Shown: positions 19,314 through 28,315, counted from the stretch's first letter. The stretch is DNA of 64,000 bases from Verrucosispora sioxanthis (GCF_010560025.1 NZ_SAIY01000001.1:496001-560000), one strand, 5' to 3'. Notes: a model not told the origin generated them from the letters alone. A program made the numbers and translations.

Positions 19314-20327
19314 TTAGGCGGGGGCGGCGCTGTCCCGAATGACGAGTTCGGTGGCGAGTTCGACCCGGGGGCTCTCCACCTGCTCGCCCCGGGCCAGCCG
19401 CAGCACCGTCCGCGCCGCCAGCATGCCCATCTCGGCCAGCGGCTGCCGCACGGTGGTCAGCGGCGGCGAGCACCACCGCACCTCCGGCAGGTCGTCGAAG
19501 CCGACCACGCTGACGTCGTCCGGTACCCGCAGACCCCGCTGCCGGACCGCCTCGTACACACCCAGCGCCATCTGGTCGCTCGACGCGAAGATCGCCGTCG
19601 GCGGCTCGGTCAGCCCCAGCAACCGCACCCCGCCGTTGAAGCCGGCCTCGTGGTAGAAGTCGCCCGGGCAGACCAGGTCCTCGTCGAAGGAGAGCCCGGC
19701 GGCCTCCAGGGCGGCCCGGTAGCCGTCCATCCGGGCCCGGCTGCACATCAACTGCGGCGGCCCGGCGATGAACCCGATCCGCCGGTGCCCCAGCCCGATC
19801 AGATACTCCGTCGCCCGCAGGCCCCCCGCCCAGTTCGTGGCGCCGATGGTCGGCGCCTCCCGGGCCGGCAGGCCGTCGGCGTCGACGATCACCACCGGAA
19901 TGCTCAGCCGACGCAGCTCGGCCTGCAGGGGCGGCTCGACCATCGAGGTCACGAAGATCACGCCTTCGGTGCCCCGGCGGCGCATGCCGTCGAGCCACTG
20001 CTCCGCCGAGGAGGTCTGCCGGTGGATGGCCGACACGACCGTGCCCACCCCGACGGCGTGCGCCACATCCTCCACACCCCGGATGATCTCCACCGCCCAC
20101 GGGCTGTCCAGATCGTTGAAGACCAGGTCCACCAACCCCGAACTGGCCCGCATACTCGGCGGCCGACGCCGGTAACCATGCCGCGTCAGCAACTCCTCCA
20201 CCCGCTCACGGGTCTGCGGAGCCACATCCGAACGACCATTGATCACCCGGGACACCGTCGGCACCGACACGCCCGCCAGGTCCGCTATCGCGGATATTGT
20301 GATCTTCCGGGTGTCTCTGGCAACCAC
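19314..20327 (-). CDS. LacI-family transcriptional regulator (copy 1)
   Basis: The 337-residue repressor has the LacI HTH at residues 5-25 (ITISAIADLAGVSVPTVSRV) with the hinge-helix region after it, and a periplasmic-binding-protein-like sugar domain (GATNWAGGLRATEYLIGLGH, RIGFIAGPP, DDVSVVGFDDLPEVRWCSPPLTTV). The start is taken as GTG 20327 with GGGGAG upstream, because the HTH must lie at the N-terminus. It is a near-copy of the neighbour at 20456-21493: the HTH and most of the protein are identical, with differences concentrated in two blocks of the sugar domain. It probably regulates xylan or arabinoxylan genes of this locus. Confidence 0.92.
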   Translation of the reverse strand: MVARDTRKITISAIADLAGVSVPTVSRVINGRSDVAPQTRERVEELLTRHGYRRRPPSMRASSGLVDLVFNDLDSPWAVEIIRGVEDVAHAVGVGTVVSAIHRQTSSAEQWLDGMRRRGTEGVIFVTSMVEPPLQAELRRLSIPVVIVDADGLPAREAPTIGATNWAGGLRATEYLIGLGHRRIGFIAGPPQLMCSRARMDGYRAALEAAGLSFDEDLVCPGDFYHEAGFNGGVRLLGLTEPPTAIFASSDQMALGVYEAVRQRGLRVPDDVSVVGFDDLPEVRWCSPPLTTVRQPLAEMGMLAARTVLRLARGEQVESPRVELATELVIRDSAAPA

Positions 20328-20455
20328 GGCACTCCCCACCCAACCGGTACGGCGACAGCCCGCACCATGCCCCGGGGCGGCCAGGACGGGCAACCAGCCG
20401 CCCGCCCACACCCTAGTGCCGGAAATTTCACTCGACTATCGGTAGTTGGCGCAGT

Positions 20456-21493
20456 TCACTCCGCGGGCCCCCGGTCGGCCCGTGGCGCGCACGAACTGTC
20501 CCGGATGACGAGTTCGGTGGCCAGTTCGACCCGGGGGCTCTCCACCTTCTCGCCCCGGGCCAGCCGCAGCACCGTCCGCGCCGCCAGCATGCCCATCTCG
20601 GCCAGCGGCTGCCGCACCGTGGTCAGCGGCGGCGAGCACCACCGCACCTCCGGCAGGTCGTCGAAGCCGACCACGCTGACGTCGTCCGGCATCCGCAGAC
20701 CCCGCTGCCGGACCGCCTCGTACACACCCAGCGCCATCTGGTCGCTCGACGCGAAGATCGCCGTCGGCGGCTCGGTCAGCCCCAGCAACCGCGCCCCACC
20801 GGAGAACCCGGCCTCGTGGTAGAAGTTGCCCGCCTGGATCAACCGGTCGTCGATCGGGATCCCGGCGGCCTCCAGGGCTGCCCGGTAGCCGTCCATCCGG
20901 GCCCGGCTGCACATCAACTGCGGCGGCCCGGCGATGAACCCGATCCGCCGGTGCCCCAGCCCGATCAGATACTCCGTCGCCCGCAGGCTCCCCGCCCAGT
21001 TCGTGGCGCCGATGGTCGGCGCGTCCTGGGCGGGGACACCCGCCGGGTCGACGATCACGGCCGGGATGTTCAGCCGGCGCAACTCCGCCTGCTGCGGCGG
21101 TTCGAGGGTGGAGGTCACGAAGATGACCCCCTCGGTGGACCGGGTCCGGATGTTGTCCAGCCACTGCTTGGCCGAGGACGAGCGCCGGTGGATGGCCGAC
21201 ACGACGGTGCCCACCCCGACAGCGTGCGCCACATCCTCCACACCCCGGATGATCTCCACCGCCCATGGACTGTCCAGATCGTTGAAGACCAGGTCCACCA
21301 ACCCCGAACTGGCCCGCATACTCGGCGGCCGACGCCGGTAACCATGCCGCGTCAGCAACTCCTCCACCCGCTCACGGGTCTGCGGAGCCACATCCGAACG
21401 ACCATTGATCACCCGGGACACCGTCGGCACCGACACCCCCGCCAGGCGGGCGATGGCCGCGATGGTCACTGTCCGGTTGTCGTTGGCAGCCAT
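20456..21493 (-). CDS. LacI-family transcriptional regulator (copy 2)
   Basis: The 345-residue protein has a LacI HTH (VTIAAIARLAGVSVPTVSRV) and sugar-binding domain. Residues about 16-90 and large parts of the C-terminal domain are identical to copy 1, also in DNA, but the segments around residues 95-150 (for example IRTRSTEGVIFVTSTLEPPQ) and 195-215 (IPIDDRLIQAGNFYHE) differ. Since the recognition helices are identical, both repressors should read the same operators, while the effector pockets may differ. ATG 21493 is preceded by GGGAAGGGC. The next gene on the same strand is copy 1, after a 128-bp gap holding a candidate operator. Confidence 0.93.
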   Translation of the reverse strand: MAANDNRTVTIAAIARLAGVSVPTVSRVINGRSDVAPQTRERVEELLTRHGYRRRPPSMRASSGLVDLVFNDLDSPWAVEIIRGVEDVAHAVGVGTVVSAIHRRSSSAKQWLDNIRTRSTEGVIFVTSTLEPPQQAELRRLNIPAVIVDPAGVPAQDAPTIGATNWAGSLRATEYLIGLGHRRIGFIAGPPQLMCSRARMDGYRAALEAAGIPIDDRLIQAGNFYHEAGFSGGARLLGLTEPPTAIFASSDQMALGVYEAVRQRGLRMPDDVSVVGFDDLPEVRWCSPPLTTVRQPLAEMGMLAARTVLRLARGEKVESPRVELATELVIRDSSCAPRADRGPAE

Positions 21494-21593
21494 GCGCCCT
21501 TCCCTACTTCGCTCATCCCTCGACGCTGCCGGCGGGAGCGCCGACGAGCTGACGTACGGCGGCGGCGCGGTGCCCGAGCGCCGACGACGCCCG

Positions 21594-22886
21594 TTACTGC
21601 TTCTTCGCCACCCTGGTGATGTCCTTGACGATCTGGTCCGGCCGCTTGGTGCCCGCGATCAGCTGCGCCACGCTCTCGTTGACCTGGGCGCCCACCGCCG
21701 GTGGGTACGCCTGGTCGAGGTAGAGCTGGAAGCCGGTCGCGATGCCGAGGTTCGCCGCCACGACCTGGTTGTTCAGATCCTTGATCCCGCCGGCCGCGGC
21801 CTGGTTGGTGGGCAGCACCGCACCGGTCTGCGCGGCCCGGCGCTGGTTCCTCGCCTGCAGCAGCGTCCGCAGGAAGTCCACGGTGGCGGGCGGCGCGTCG
21901 CGGCCGACCACGAAGCCGTTGCCGCCGCCGAACGCGTCGGTGGCCGAGCCCTTGCCGTCCTCGACGGCCGGGAAGGGGAAGAAGGCGAGCCGGTCACCGA
22001 GGCCACGCTTGCTGGTCGAGGAGGACGCCTGCACCGACGGCGCCCACTGGCCCATCAGCTCCATGGCGGCCTCCTCGTTGCCCATCGTCGCGGCCTGCCC
22101 GGTCTCGGACCCGTACTCGGCGCGTAGGTAGCCCTTCTGGAACGGCTGCATGTCGACAAGTTCGCGGAGGCGCTCACCGGCGGCGACGAAGACCGGGGTG
22201 TCGAAGTTGCGGTCCTCGGCCGCCTGTTGCAGCGCCTCGAGACCGCCGATCCGCATCGCCAGGTACGCCCAGTAGTAGTGCCCGGGCCACTTGTCCTTGC
22301 CGCCGAGCGCGATCGGAGCGATGTTGACGGCCTTGAGCTTGGTGACGACCTGCAGCAGTTCGCCCCAGGTCTTCGGCGGCGTCTCGATGCCGGCCTTGGC
22401 GAAATGGTCCCGGTTGTACCAGAAGCCGACCATGCCGATGTCGAACGGAATGCCGTAGATCTTGTCGTTCACCGTGTACGGCTGCAACGAGGCGGGCAGC
22501 AGTTGCCCGATCCAGCCCTGGACCTCGCTGGTGATGTCCTTGACCAGGCCGGCCTCGACCTGCTGCTGCAGTGCGCCGCCGCCCCACGACTGGAACAGGT
22601 CCGGAGGCAGCGCGGCCTCGACGGCTCCGTTCAGCTTGGTCTTGAACGCCTCGACCTCCAGCGGCTGCACGTCGACCGTGACGTGGGTGTGCGTGCTCTC
22701 GTACTGCCGGGCCAGATCAGCCCAGACGCTCAGCATCGGCTCGGCGTCCTGGACGTGCCACCATCTGATCTTCTGCGGGCTCGCGGAAGCGCCGCTGTCC
22801 CCATCCCCGCAGGCGCCGAGCAGGAGCGCGCCGGCGCCCGCGCCGGCCAGCCCCAGCAGCGACCGGCGGGTGAGGTGCGATGTCAT
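21594..22886 (-). CDS. ABC sugar-binding lipoprotein, orphan
   Basis: The 430-residue protein is a family-1 extracellular solute-binding protein. It starts with a twin-arginine-like lipoprotein signal (RRSLLGLAGAGAGALLLGAC, lipobox Cys near residue 26), so it is exported and lipid-anchored. Mature features include FQSWGGGALQQQVEAG, IYGIPFDIGMVGFWYNRDHF, and LMGQWAPSVQASS, typical of oligosaccharide binders. No permease or ATPase gene is adjacent, which is unusual; permeases may lie elsewhere. It is divergent from the GH43 gene and close to the twin LacI genes, so xylo- or arabinoxylo-oligosaccharides are the likely ligands. Confidence 0.9.
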   Translation of the reverse strand: MTSHLTRRSLLGLAGAGAGALLLGACGDGDSGASASPQKIRWWHVQDAEPMLSVWADLARQYESTHTHVTVDVQPLEVEAFKTKLNGAVEAALPPDLFQSWGGGALQQQVEAGLVKDITSEVQGWIGQLLPASLQPYTVNDKIYGIPFDIGMVGFWYNRDHFAKAGIETPPKTWGELLQVVTKLKAVNIAPIALGGKDKWPGHYYWAYLAMRIGGLEALQQAAEDRNFDTPVFVAAGERLRELVDMQPFQKGYLRAEYGSETGQAATMGNEEAAMELMGQWAPSVQASSSTSKRGLGDRLAFFPFPAVEDGKGSATDAFGGGNGFVVGRDAPPATVDFLRTLLQARNQRRAAQTGAVLPTNQAAAGGIKDLNNQVVAANLGIATGFQLYLDQAYPPAVGAQVNESVAQLIAGTKRPDQIVKDITRVAKKQ

Positions 22887-22959
22887 GGTTCATCCCTTCG
22901 GGAGGCGTAGTAACGCGGAGGGAACACCACCGCGATCAGCGGCGGCCATGAAAGCGGGA

Positions 22960-23112
22960 TCGCAAGTTTCGCTTCGATACCGATATTTTCGACGTGATGG
23001 CCGGCACGTTACGACGGGCTTGCGTCGCCGGTCAAGGGGGTGTCGCGAGCGGACGTCAGCCGATACCGTGAGCGCCATCCTGGCATTTCCGGAGTATTTC
23101 CGGTAAGAAACC
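22960..23112. promoter_or_regulatory. Divergent control region, solute-binding protein / GH43
   Basis: In this 252-bp region two unusually A/T-rich islands occur: CGCAAGTTTCG at 22961-22971 followed by ACCGATATTTTCG (22979-22991), and GGCATTTCCGG then AGTATTTCCGG (23082-23103), a direct repeat of TTTCCGG. They resemble CGNAA-N-TTNCG-type LacI operators and share words with the sites near the LacI genes and before the xylanase. Likely operators of the twin LacI regulators, one per direction. Confidence 0.5.
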
Positions 23113-23138
23113 GGGATCGTGACCTGAAGGAGTCGAAC

Positions 23139-24761
23139 ATGTCGACCGAGATCGCGGACGTGGCCATCGCCCGGTCGATCCGCAACCCCGTTCTGACCGG
23201 CTTTCATCCGGATCCGTCCATCCTGCGGGTCGACGACGACTACTATCTGGCGACCTCGACCTTCGAGTGGTATCCCGGTGTCCGGGTGCACCATTCGAAA
23301 GACCTCGTCCACTGGCGGGAACTCGGCGGCATCATCACCGAACGCCGACTGCTCGACCTTCGCGGCTGCGGCGACTCCAACGGGATCTGGGCGCCCGACC
23401 TCACGTACCACGACGGACTGTTCCACCTGGTCTACAGCGACGTCGCCAGCTTCGCCAGCGGCTACTGGGACGCACAGAACTTCCTCACCACCGCGCCGAC
23501 CATCACGGGACCGTGGTCGGACCCGGTACGGCTGCACTCGCACGGCTTCGACGCCGCGCTGTTCCACGACGACGACGGCACCTCCTGGCTGCTGGCGATG
23601 AGTGCTGACTGGCGGCCGGGGCGCGACCGCTTCGGTGGCATCGAGATTCAGCAGTATGACCCGGCCCGACGGCAACTGGTCGGCCGACCCCGGATCATCT
23701 TCACCGGCACCGAGGTCGGTCTGACCGAGGGACCGCACCTCTACCGGCACGACGGCTGGTACTGGCTGGTCACCGCCGAGGGCGGCACCAGCTGGGAGCA
23801 CCAGGTCACGGTGGCCCGGTCGCGGGAGTTGTTCGGACCGTACGAGGTGGACCCGGCCGGACCGCTGCTCACCTCGGTCGGGCGCCCGGACCTGACGCTG
23901 CAGAAGGCCGGCCACGGCAGCCTGGTGCGCACCCAGCGTGGCGAGTGGTACCTGGCCCACCTGGTCGCCCGTCCCTACACGCCACTCGGCAATTGCGTCC
24001 TCGGTCGGGAGACCGCGATACAGAAGGTCGACTGGTCGCCGGGCGGCTGGCCGTGCGTGTCCGGCCGGGTGCCGGCCGACGAGATCCCCGCCCCGGACCT
24101 GCCGGCCCATCCGTGGCCCGACGAGCCGGCCACCGACCACTTCGACGCCCCGCGCCTGGGTGCCGGCTGGTCGACCCTGCGTCGCCCGGCGACCGACGAC
24201 TGGATCGACCTGCGCTCCCGCCCGTCGTACCTGCGGGTGCACGGCGGCCAGTCCCCCGTCGGCAAGCAGACGCCGAGCCTGGTGGCGCGGCCGGTGGGCG
24301 CGGTGCGTTGTTCACTGGAGACCGTCGTCGAGTTCGACCCCGGCGACCACCGGCATCTGGCGGGCATCACCGGTTACTACAACACCGAGAACTGGCACCA
24401 CCTCTACCTCACCCGGGCCGACGACGGACGGTCCGTGCTGGAGCTGCTCAGCTGCGACGGTGGCCACCGCACCGCGTATCCGCAGCTGACCGTCGACACC
24501 GGCGGCCGGCTGCGGGTGGGCCTGCGGGTCACCTTCGACGGGCCGGTGCTGCGCTTCGCGTACGAGCTGGGCGACGGTTGGCGGCGGCTGCCGGTGGAGT
24601 TGGACGCGACCATCCTCTCGGACGAGCACGCGGCCCGGATCGTCGACGGCGAACCGGCGGCCTGGGGCTTCACCGGTGCCCTGCTCGGCCTCTGGGTGCA
24701 GGACATCGGCGGCGACGGCCGCTACGCCGACTTCGATCACGCCACCTATCTCGAACACTGA
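23139..24761 (+). CDS. GH43 beta-xylosidase/arabinofuranosidase
   Basis: The 540-residue protein is a glycoside hydrolase family 43 enzyme of the beta-xylosidase type. The five-bladed propeller starts at IRNPVLTGFHPDPSI with the catalytic base Asp25; GIWAPDLTYHDGLF and GFDAALFHDDDG (pKa-modulating Asp) follow, and TEGPHLY carries the acid Glu. From about residue 335 there is a beta-sandwich domain (GAVRCSLETVVEF, AGITGYYNTENWHHLYLT) typical of the XynB-type C-terminal domain that completes the active site. No signal peptide is visible, so it should act in the cytoplasm on imported xylo-oligosaccharides. ATG 23139 has GAAGGAG six bases upstream. Confidence 0.93.
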   Translation: MSTEIADVAIARSIRNPVLTGFHPDPSILRVDDDYYLATSTFEWYPGVRVHHSKDLVHWRELGGIITERRLLDLRGCGDSNGIWAPDLTYHDGLFHLVYSDVASFASGYWDAQNFLTTAPTITGPWSDPVRLHSHGFDAALFHDDDGTSWLLAMSADWRPGRDRFGGIEIQQYDPARRQLVGRPRIIFTGTEVGLTEGPHLYRHDGWYWLVTAEGGTSWEHQVTVARSRELFGPYEVDPAGPLLTSVGRPDLTLQKAGHGSLVRTQRGEWYLAHLVARPYTPLGNCVLGRETAIQKVDWSPGGWPCVSGRVPADEIPAPDLPAHPWPDEPATDHFDAPRLGAGWSTLRRPATDDWIDLRSRPSYLRVHGGQSPVGKQTPSLVARPVGAVRCSLETVVEFDPGDHRHLAGITGYYNTENWHHLYLTRADDGRSVLELLSCDGGHRTAYPQLTVDTGGRLRVGLRVTFDGPVLRFAYELGDGWRRLPVELDATILSDEHAARIVDGEPAAWGFTGALLGLWVQDIGGDGRYADFDHATYLEH

Positions 24762-24817
24762 TCCGCGTCGACCTACCCGCCCGCCCCGATCGATCCACCG
24801 CCGGCGGGCCCCCGGCA

Positions 24818-24868
24818 CCGGGCCGGCTCGCTCCCGTCCACGGAACCCGCGGGAGCGAGCCGGCCCGG
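24818..24868. terminator. Long hairpin terminator after GH43
   Basis: Perfect 19-bp arms at 24818-24836 and 24850-24868, 13-base loop, 57 bases after the GH43 stop. It separates GH43 from the xylanase transcript. Confidence 0.8.
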
Positions 24869-24906
24869 CTACTTCCGGGGGCGGCGGGGGCTCAGCCGAG
24901 TCGGTT

Positions 24907-25060
24907 AGCCGGAGTTGGATCCGGAAGTTTCCGGTTGTAAACCGGACGTTCCAGCAGTGCACACGGCCGACTTCCGGAAGTCTTCGTGGTTGACTGCGCG
25001 CATCGATGGCCCTAACGTTTCGGCCAAGTTACCGATCGAAATTCGGAAAAGTATCGGCGC
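24907..25060. promoter_or_regulatory. Operator-rich leader of the xylanase gene
   Basis: The 420 bp between GH43 and GH10 hold no gene. After the GH43 terminator come CCGGAAGTTTCCGG (24921-24934, arms CCGGAA/TTCCGG), the 10-bp palindrome CTTCCGGAAG (24971-24980), and ACCGATCGAAATTCGG followed by AAAAGTATCGG (25031-25057). All are A/T-rich relative to the surroundings and share words with the other candidate LacI sites. Three or more sites suggest tight, cooperative repression of the secreted xylanase. Confidence 0.5.
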
Positions 25061-25180
25061 CCTTTCCGGCACCTGCATGTCCGGCCAGAGCGCCGCCCAG
25101 CGCTGCCAACCTGCTCAGCACCGGTCCGACCCGGCACTTCATGATCGACACACGTCGATCGAAGATCGAGAGGAATGCAG

Positions 25181-26374
25181 ATGAAGTTGAGACGGTGGAT
25201 GGCCGTCGGTGCGGTCGCCGTCGCGACCGCAGCGACATTGAACATGGTGCCGGCCACGGCCGGCCGGCCGTACGACCCGACCGCACAGACCCTGGGTGCC
25301 CTCGGCCTACGCCACGGCCTGCAGATCGGCACCGCGGTCAGCGCGGACGCCCTCAACGACACCGCCGACCCGGAATATCGCAAGATCGCCGCGTCCGAGT
25401 TCGTCTCGGTCACCGCGGAGAACGCCATGAAGTGGGAGAGCCTCGAACCCACCCGGGGCAGCTACGACTGGGAGGCGGCCGACCAGCTCGTCAACTTCGC
25501 CAAGCGCAACCGCCAGAGCGTACGGGGTCACGTGCTCGTCTGGCACAACCAGTTGCCGCAGTGGCTGACCGAAGGCGTCGCCGACGGCTCCATCAGCAAG
25601 CAGGAGCTACGCGAGCTGCTGCGCAAGCACATCACCACGGTGGTCAAGCGCTACAAGGGCAAGATCTGGCAGTGGGACGTCGTCAACGAGGCGGTCAGCG
25701 ACCCCTGGGACACTCCGCCGACCCTGCACTACAAGGGTTTCTGGGCCGAGAACCTCGGGCCCGGCTACATCGCTGACGCGTTCCGGTGGGCCCGCGCCGC
25801 CGACCCCAGGGCGCTGTTGTTCTACAACGACTACAACATCGAGGCGTTCGGCTCCGGCAACCCGGCCGACGACAAGACCCAGTTCGTCTACGACATGGTC
25901 AAGCGGCTGCGCGCCCAGGGCGTACCGATCGACGGCGTCGGCGCGCAGGGCCACCTCGGCACCCAGTACGGCAACTTCAACACCTTCCAGGTGACCGAGG
26001 CGCTGAAGAAGTTCACCTCGCTCGGCGTGGCGACCGCGTTCACCGAGGTCGACGTCCGCAGCCAGATGACCGAGGCGGTCCAGGCCGGCAACTCCGAGGA
26101 GATCAACCCCAGGTTGCAGGCGTCGGCGGCCAACCACAGCGTGCTGATGAAGGCCTGCCTGCTCGTCCGCAGCTGCCTCTCGTACACCGTCTGGGGCTTC
26201 AGCGACAAGCACTCCTGGGTGCCCGGCTGGTTCGACGACCCGCCGGAGGGCCTGGCCACCATCATGGACGAGAACTACCAGCCCAAGCTGGCCTACCACG
26301 AGATCAAGTCTGACCTGATCCTCGCCGGCCCGCCGTTCGTCCTGCCCCGCATCGCACCCAAGCCCCGCCGCTGA
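25181..26374 (+). CDS. Secreted GH10 endo-1,4-beta-xylanase
   Basis: The protein (397 residues) starts with a Sec signal peptide (KLRRWMAVGAVAVATAATL, cleavage near PATA-GRP) followed by a single GH10 barrel: FVSVTAENAMKWESLEP, GHVLVWHNQLPQWL, WQWDVVNEAVSDP with the acid/base Glu, LLFYNDYNIEAFG, IDGVGAQGHL, and TAFTEVDVRS with the nucleophile Glu, then TVWGFSDKHSWVPG. No carbohydrate-binding module is attached. It cuts xylan outside the cell. ATG 25181 is preferred to ATG 25175 because GAGAGGA abuts the latter. It is preceded by an operator-rich leader and followed by a strong hairpin. Confidence 0.97.
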   Translation: MKLRRWMAVGAVAVATAATLNMVPATAGRPYDPTAQTLGALGLRHGLQIGTAVSADALNDTADPEYRKIAASEFVSVTAENAMKWESLEPTRGSYDWEAADQLVNFAKRNRQSVRGHVLVWHNQLPQWLTEGVADGSISKQELRELLRKHITTVVKRYKGKIWQWDVVNEAVSDPWDTPPTLHYKGFWAENLGPGYIADAFRWARAADPRALLFYNDYNIEAFGSGNPADDKTQFVYDMVKRLRAQGVPIDGVGAQGHLGTQYGNFNTFQVTEALKKFTSLGVATAFTEVDVRSQMTEAVQAGNSEEINPRLQASAANHSVLMKACLLVRSCLSYTVWGFSDKHSWVPGWFDDPPEGLATIMDENYQPKLAYHEIKSDLILAGPPFVLPRIAPKPRR

Positions 26375-26413
26375 TCCTCGTCGCGGCGGGCGGACCAGCC
26401 ATCCACCACCAGC

Positions 26414-26448
26414 GGGCCGTGTGGGGCGCCGAGCGCCCCACACGGCCC
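26414..26448. terminator. Hairpin after xylanase, just before deacetylase
   Basis: Perfect 16-bp arms at 26414-26429 and 26433-26448 with a 3-base loop, 40 bases after the xylanase stop and 21 bases before the deacetylase ATG. It may terminate or attenuate transcription between these two genes. Confidence 0.8.
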
Positions 26449-26468
26449 ACCAGCGGAAGGTCCGACCG

Positions 26469-27137
26469 ATGTCGTCCACCATGCAGCCCCTGCGTACCCC
26501 GCGTGCCGCGCCCGGGTTGGGCGTCGGACCGCCGCCGGTACGGCCCACCGAGGTGATCGGCACCGACCGGGTCATGTGCCTCACCTTCGACGACGGACCG
26601 CACCCGGAGCACACCCCGCACCTGCTCGACGTCCTGGCCGCCCACCACGTGCGGGCGGTCTTCTTCCTTCAGGGCGACCGGGTCATCGAGCACCCCGAGC
26701 TGGTCCGCCGGATCGTCACGGCCGGGCACGCGCTGGGCAACCACAGCATGCACCACGACGACATGGGGTCCTGGGCCGCCGGCCGGATCGCCTCGGACCT
26801 GCTGGAGACCAACGCGGTCATCCGGCACGCGGTCCCCCACGTCCGAGTCCCCTACTTCCGGGCACCGTACGGTGCCTGGGGCCAGACGCCCGGGGTGGCC
26901 ACGGCACTCGGGATGCGACCGATGGGCTGGCGGCTCGCCGTCACGGACTGGGAACCACCCGGCACGGACGAACTGCTGCGGCGTCTCGTCGAGGGCGTCG
27001 CACCGGGCGCCGTGGTGCTGTTGCACGACGGCGGCGGCGACCGCAGCCAGACCGTCGACGCCGTCGACCGCGCCATTCCCGCCCTGCACGCGGATGGTTG
27101 GCGCTTCGCCCTGCCCACCAGCGCCGACGGCCGCTGA
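26469..27137 (+). CDS. Polysaccharide deacetylase (CE4, NodB-like)
   Basis: The 222-residue protein has the five CE4 motifs: LTFDDGPHPEHT (catalytic base and metal Asp), GNHSMHHDD (metal-binding His-x3-His), YFRAPYGAWG, GWRLAVTDWEPPG, and VVLLHDGGGDRSQT (catalytic His). It removes N- or O-acetyl groups from a polysaccharide with a divalent metal. No clear signal peptide is seen from ATG 26469 (ribosome site GGAAGG), so export is uncertain. Position directly behind the GH10 xylanase makes acetylxylan a plausible substrate, but peptidoglycan or chitin-type substrates are equally usual in this family. Confidence 0.88.
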   Translation: MSSTMQPLRTPRAAPGLGVGPPPVRPTEVIGTDRVMCLTFDDGPHPEHTPHLLDVLAAHHVRAVFFLQGDRVIEHPELVRRIVTAGHALGNHSMHHDDMGSWAAGRIASDLLETNAVIRHAVPHVRVPYFRAPYGAWGQTPGVATALGMRPMGWRLAVTDWEPPGTDELLRRLVEGVAPGAVVLLHDGGGDRSQTVDAVDRAIPALHADGWRFALPTSADGR

Positions 27138-27247
27138 GGATCGCCGACCCGGCCATCGCCCCGGCCGGCGTGCACCGGAGGCGCTGCGCGAAACGTCGGT
27201 CCGGATGACCGTCCGCACCCGACGGCACCCGACCGCCCGGCCTGCGA

Positions 27248-28315
27248 TCAGCGTAGGTGGGACAATTCCGACGCGAGCCCGGCGTCGAGCGGCACGTGCA
27301 GCGACAGGTCCGGGGACAGGGCGGAGAGAAAATCCGGCGCGTCGAACATCGCGCCCGCCGAGGCTACGCCGACGGCTCTGGTCCGGCCGGTGAGGATGCG
27401 GTCGACGGCCTCCACCGCGAGCGGCGCGCTTATCGCGTAGATGTCCTGACCCGTCGCCGCCAGGCGCCGGTGCGTACCACCGGCCCGGACGAGGACGTCG
27501 ACCAGGAAGGTCTGCGCGGATCGGCCGCGCTCGTCGACGGCGGTCGGCGCCGGGGCGTCCGGAGCGGACAGGTCCGCCGCCGCCGCGGCGGCCATGTAGG
27601 TACACACCCGAGGGACGGCCAGGTGGCTGGGCACGGTGACGACATCTGCCATGGTGAACTCTCCGATGACGGGTCGCGGGCCGAGCGGAGCCGGGAAGGG
27701 CCACTCCAGGGTCGGTAGCGCGTCGTCGTGGTACTCCAGTTGCCCGCCTGTGTAGCGGACCCGGCGGTGGCCGCGGCGCCGTGCCGACACCGCGCCAGCG
27801 GCGCGCGTTCCGGGGGTGGGCTGCCAATTGCTCAGGCCGTAGGCGATGTGCACCTCGTCCGCCGCCGTCGCGCCGTCCAGGATGGTGGTGACCAGCAGGT
27901 CGCCGAGACCGCCGAAGAAGGCCATCGCCGGGACCACCGCGACGCCCGCGGCGTGGGCCGGCGCCGCGAAGTGCCGGAACGTGTCGAGGTTGGCCTCGAT
28001 CTCCGCCGCCACGTCGACGTACGGGATGCCGGCGCGCAGCGCCGCCGTCACCAGCGCGGCCGCGGTCGAGGCGAACGGCCCGGCACAGTTGATCACAGCG
28101 GTCGCGCCGCGCAGCGCGCGGTCGAGGGAGGTCGGATCGTCGATCGACGCCTGCCGCGTCACCAGCCCCGGTCGGGTCCGCGCCAACGCCAGCAGCTTGT
28201 CCTGGTCGCGGCCGAGCAGCAGCGGCACGTACCCGCGCTCGCCCAACTCCGCCACCACGAACCGGCCGGTGTGCCCGTACGCGCCGAACACCGCCACCTC
28301 TCGCCCCGCTGCCAT
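27248..28315 (-). CDS. Saccharopine dehydrogenase-like NAD(P)-binding protein
   Basis: The 355-residue protein begins with a Rossmann motif (VAVFGAYGHTGRFVVAEL) and continues with ASIDDPTSLDRALRGATAVI, NCAGPF and GIPYVDVAAE, the pattern of the trans-acting enoyl reductase/saccharopine dehydrogenase-like group (Rv2449c type). True lysine metabolism is not implied. ATG 28315 puts the Gly-rich loop at the N-terminus; a longer frame upstream runs into the divergent regulator and is rejected. The gene is divergent from a GlxA-type AraC regulator, which is the probable controller. Confidence 0.8.
   Translation of the reverse strand: MAAGREVAVFGAYGHTGRFVVAELGERGYVPLLLGRDQDKLLALARTRPGLVTRQASIDDPTSLDRALRGATAVINCAGPFASTAAALVTAALRAGIPYVDVAAEIEANLDTFRHFAAPAHAAGVAVVPAMAFFGGLGDLLVTTILDGATAADEVHIAYGLSNWQPTPGTRAAGAVSARRRGHRRVRYTGGQLEYHDDALPTLEWPFPAPLGPRPVIGEFTMADVVTVPSHLAVPRVCTYMAAAAAADLSAPDAPAPTAVDERGRSAQTFLVDVLVRAGGTHRRLAATGQDIYAISAPLAVEAVDRILTGRTRAVGVASAGAMFDAPDFLSALSPDLSLHVPLDAGLASELSHLR

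Noticed and set aside
19314..21493. The long direct repeat formed by the LacI twins as an insertion sequence
   Set aside because: No inverted ends, no transposase; the repeat matches the two reading frames, so it is a tandem gene duplication.
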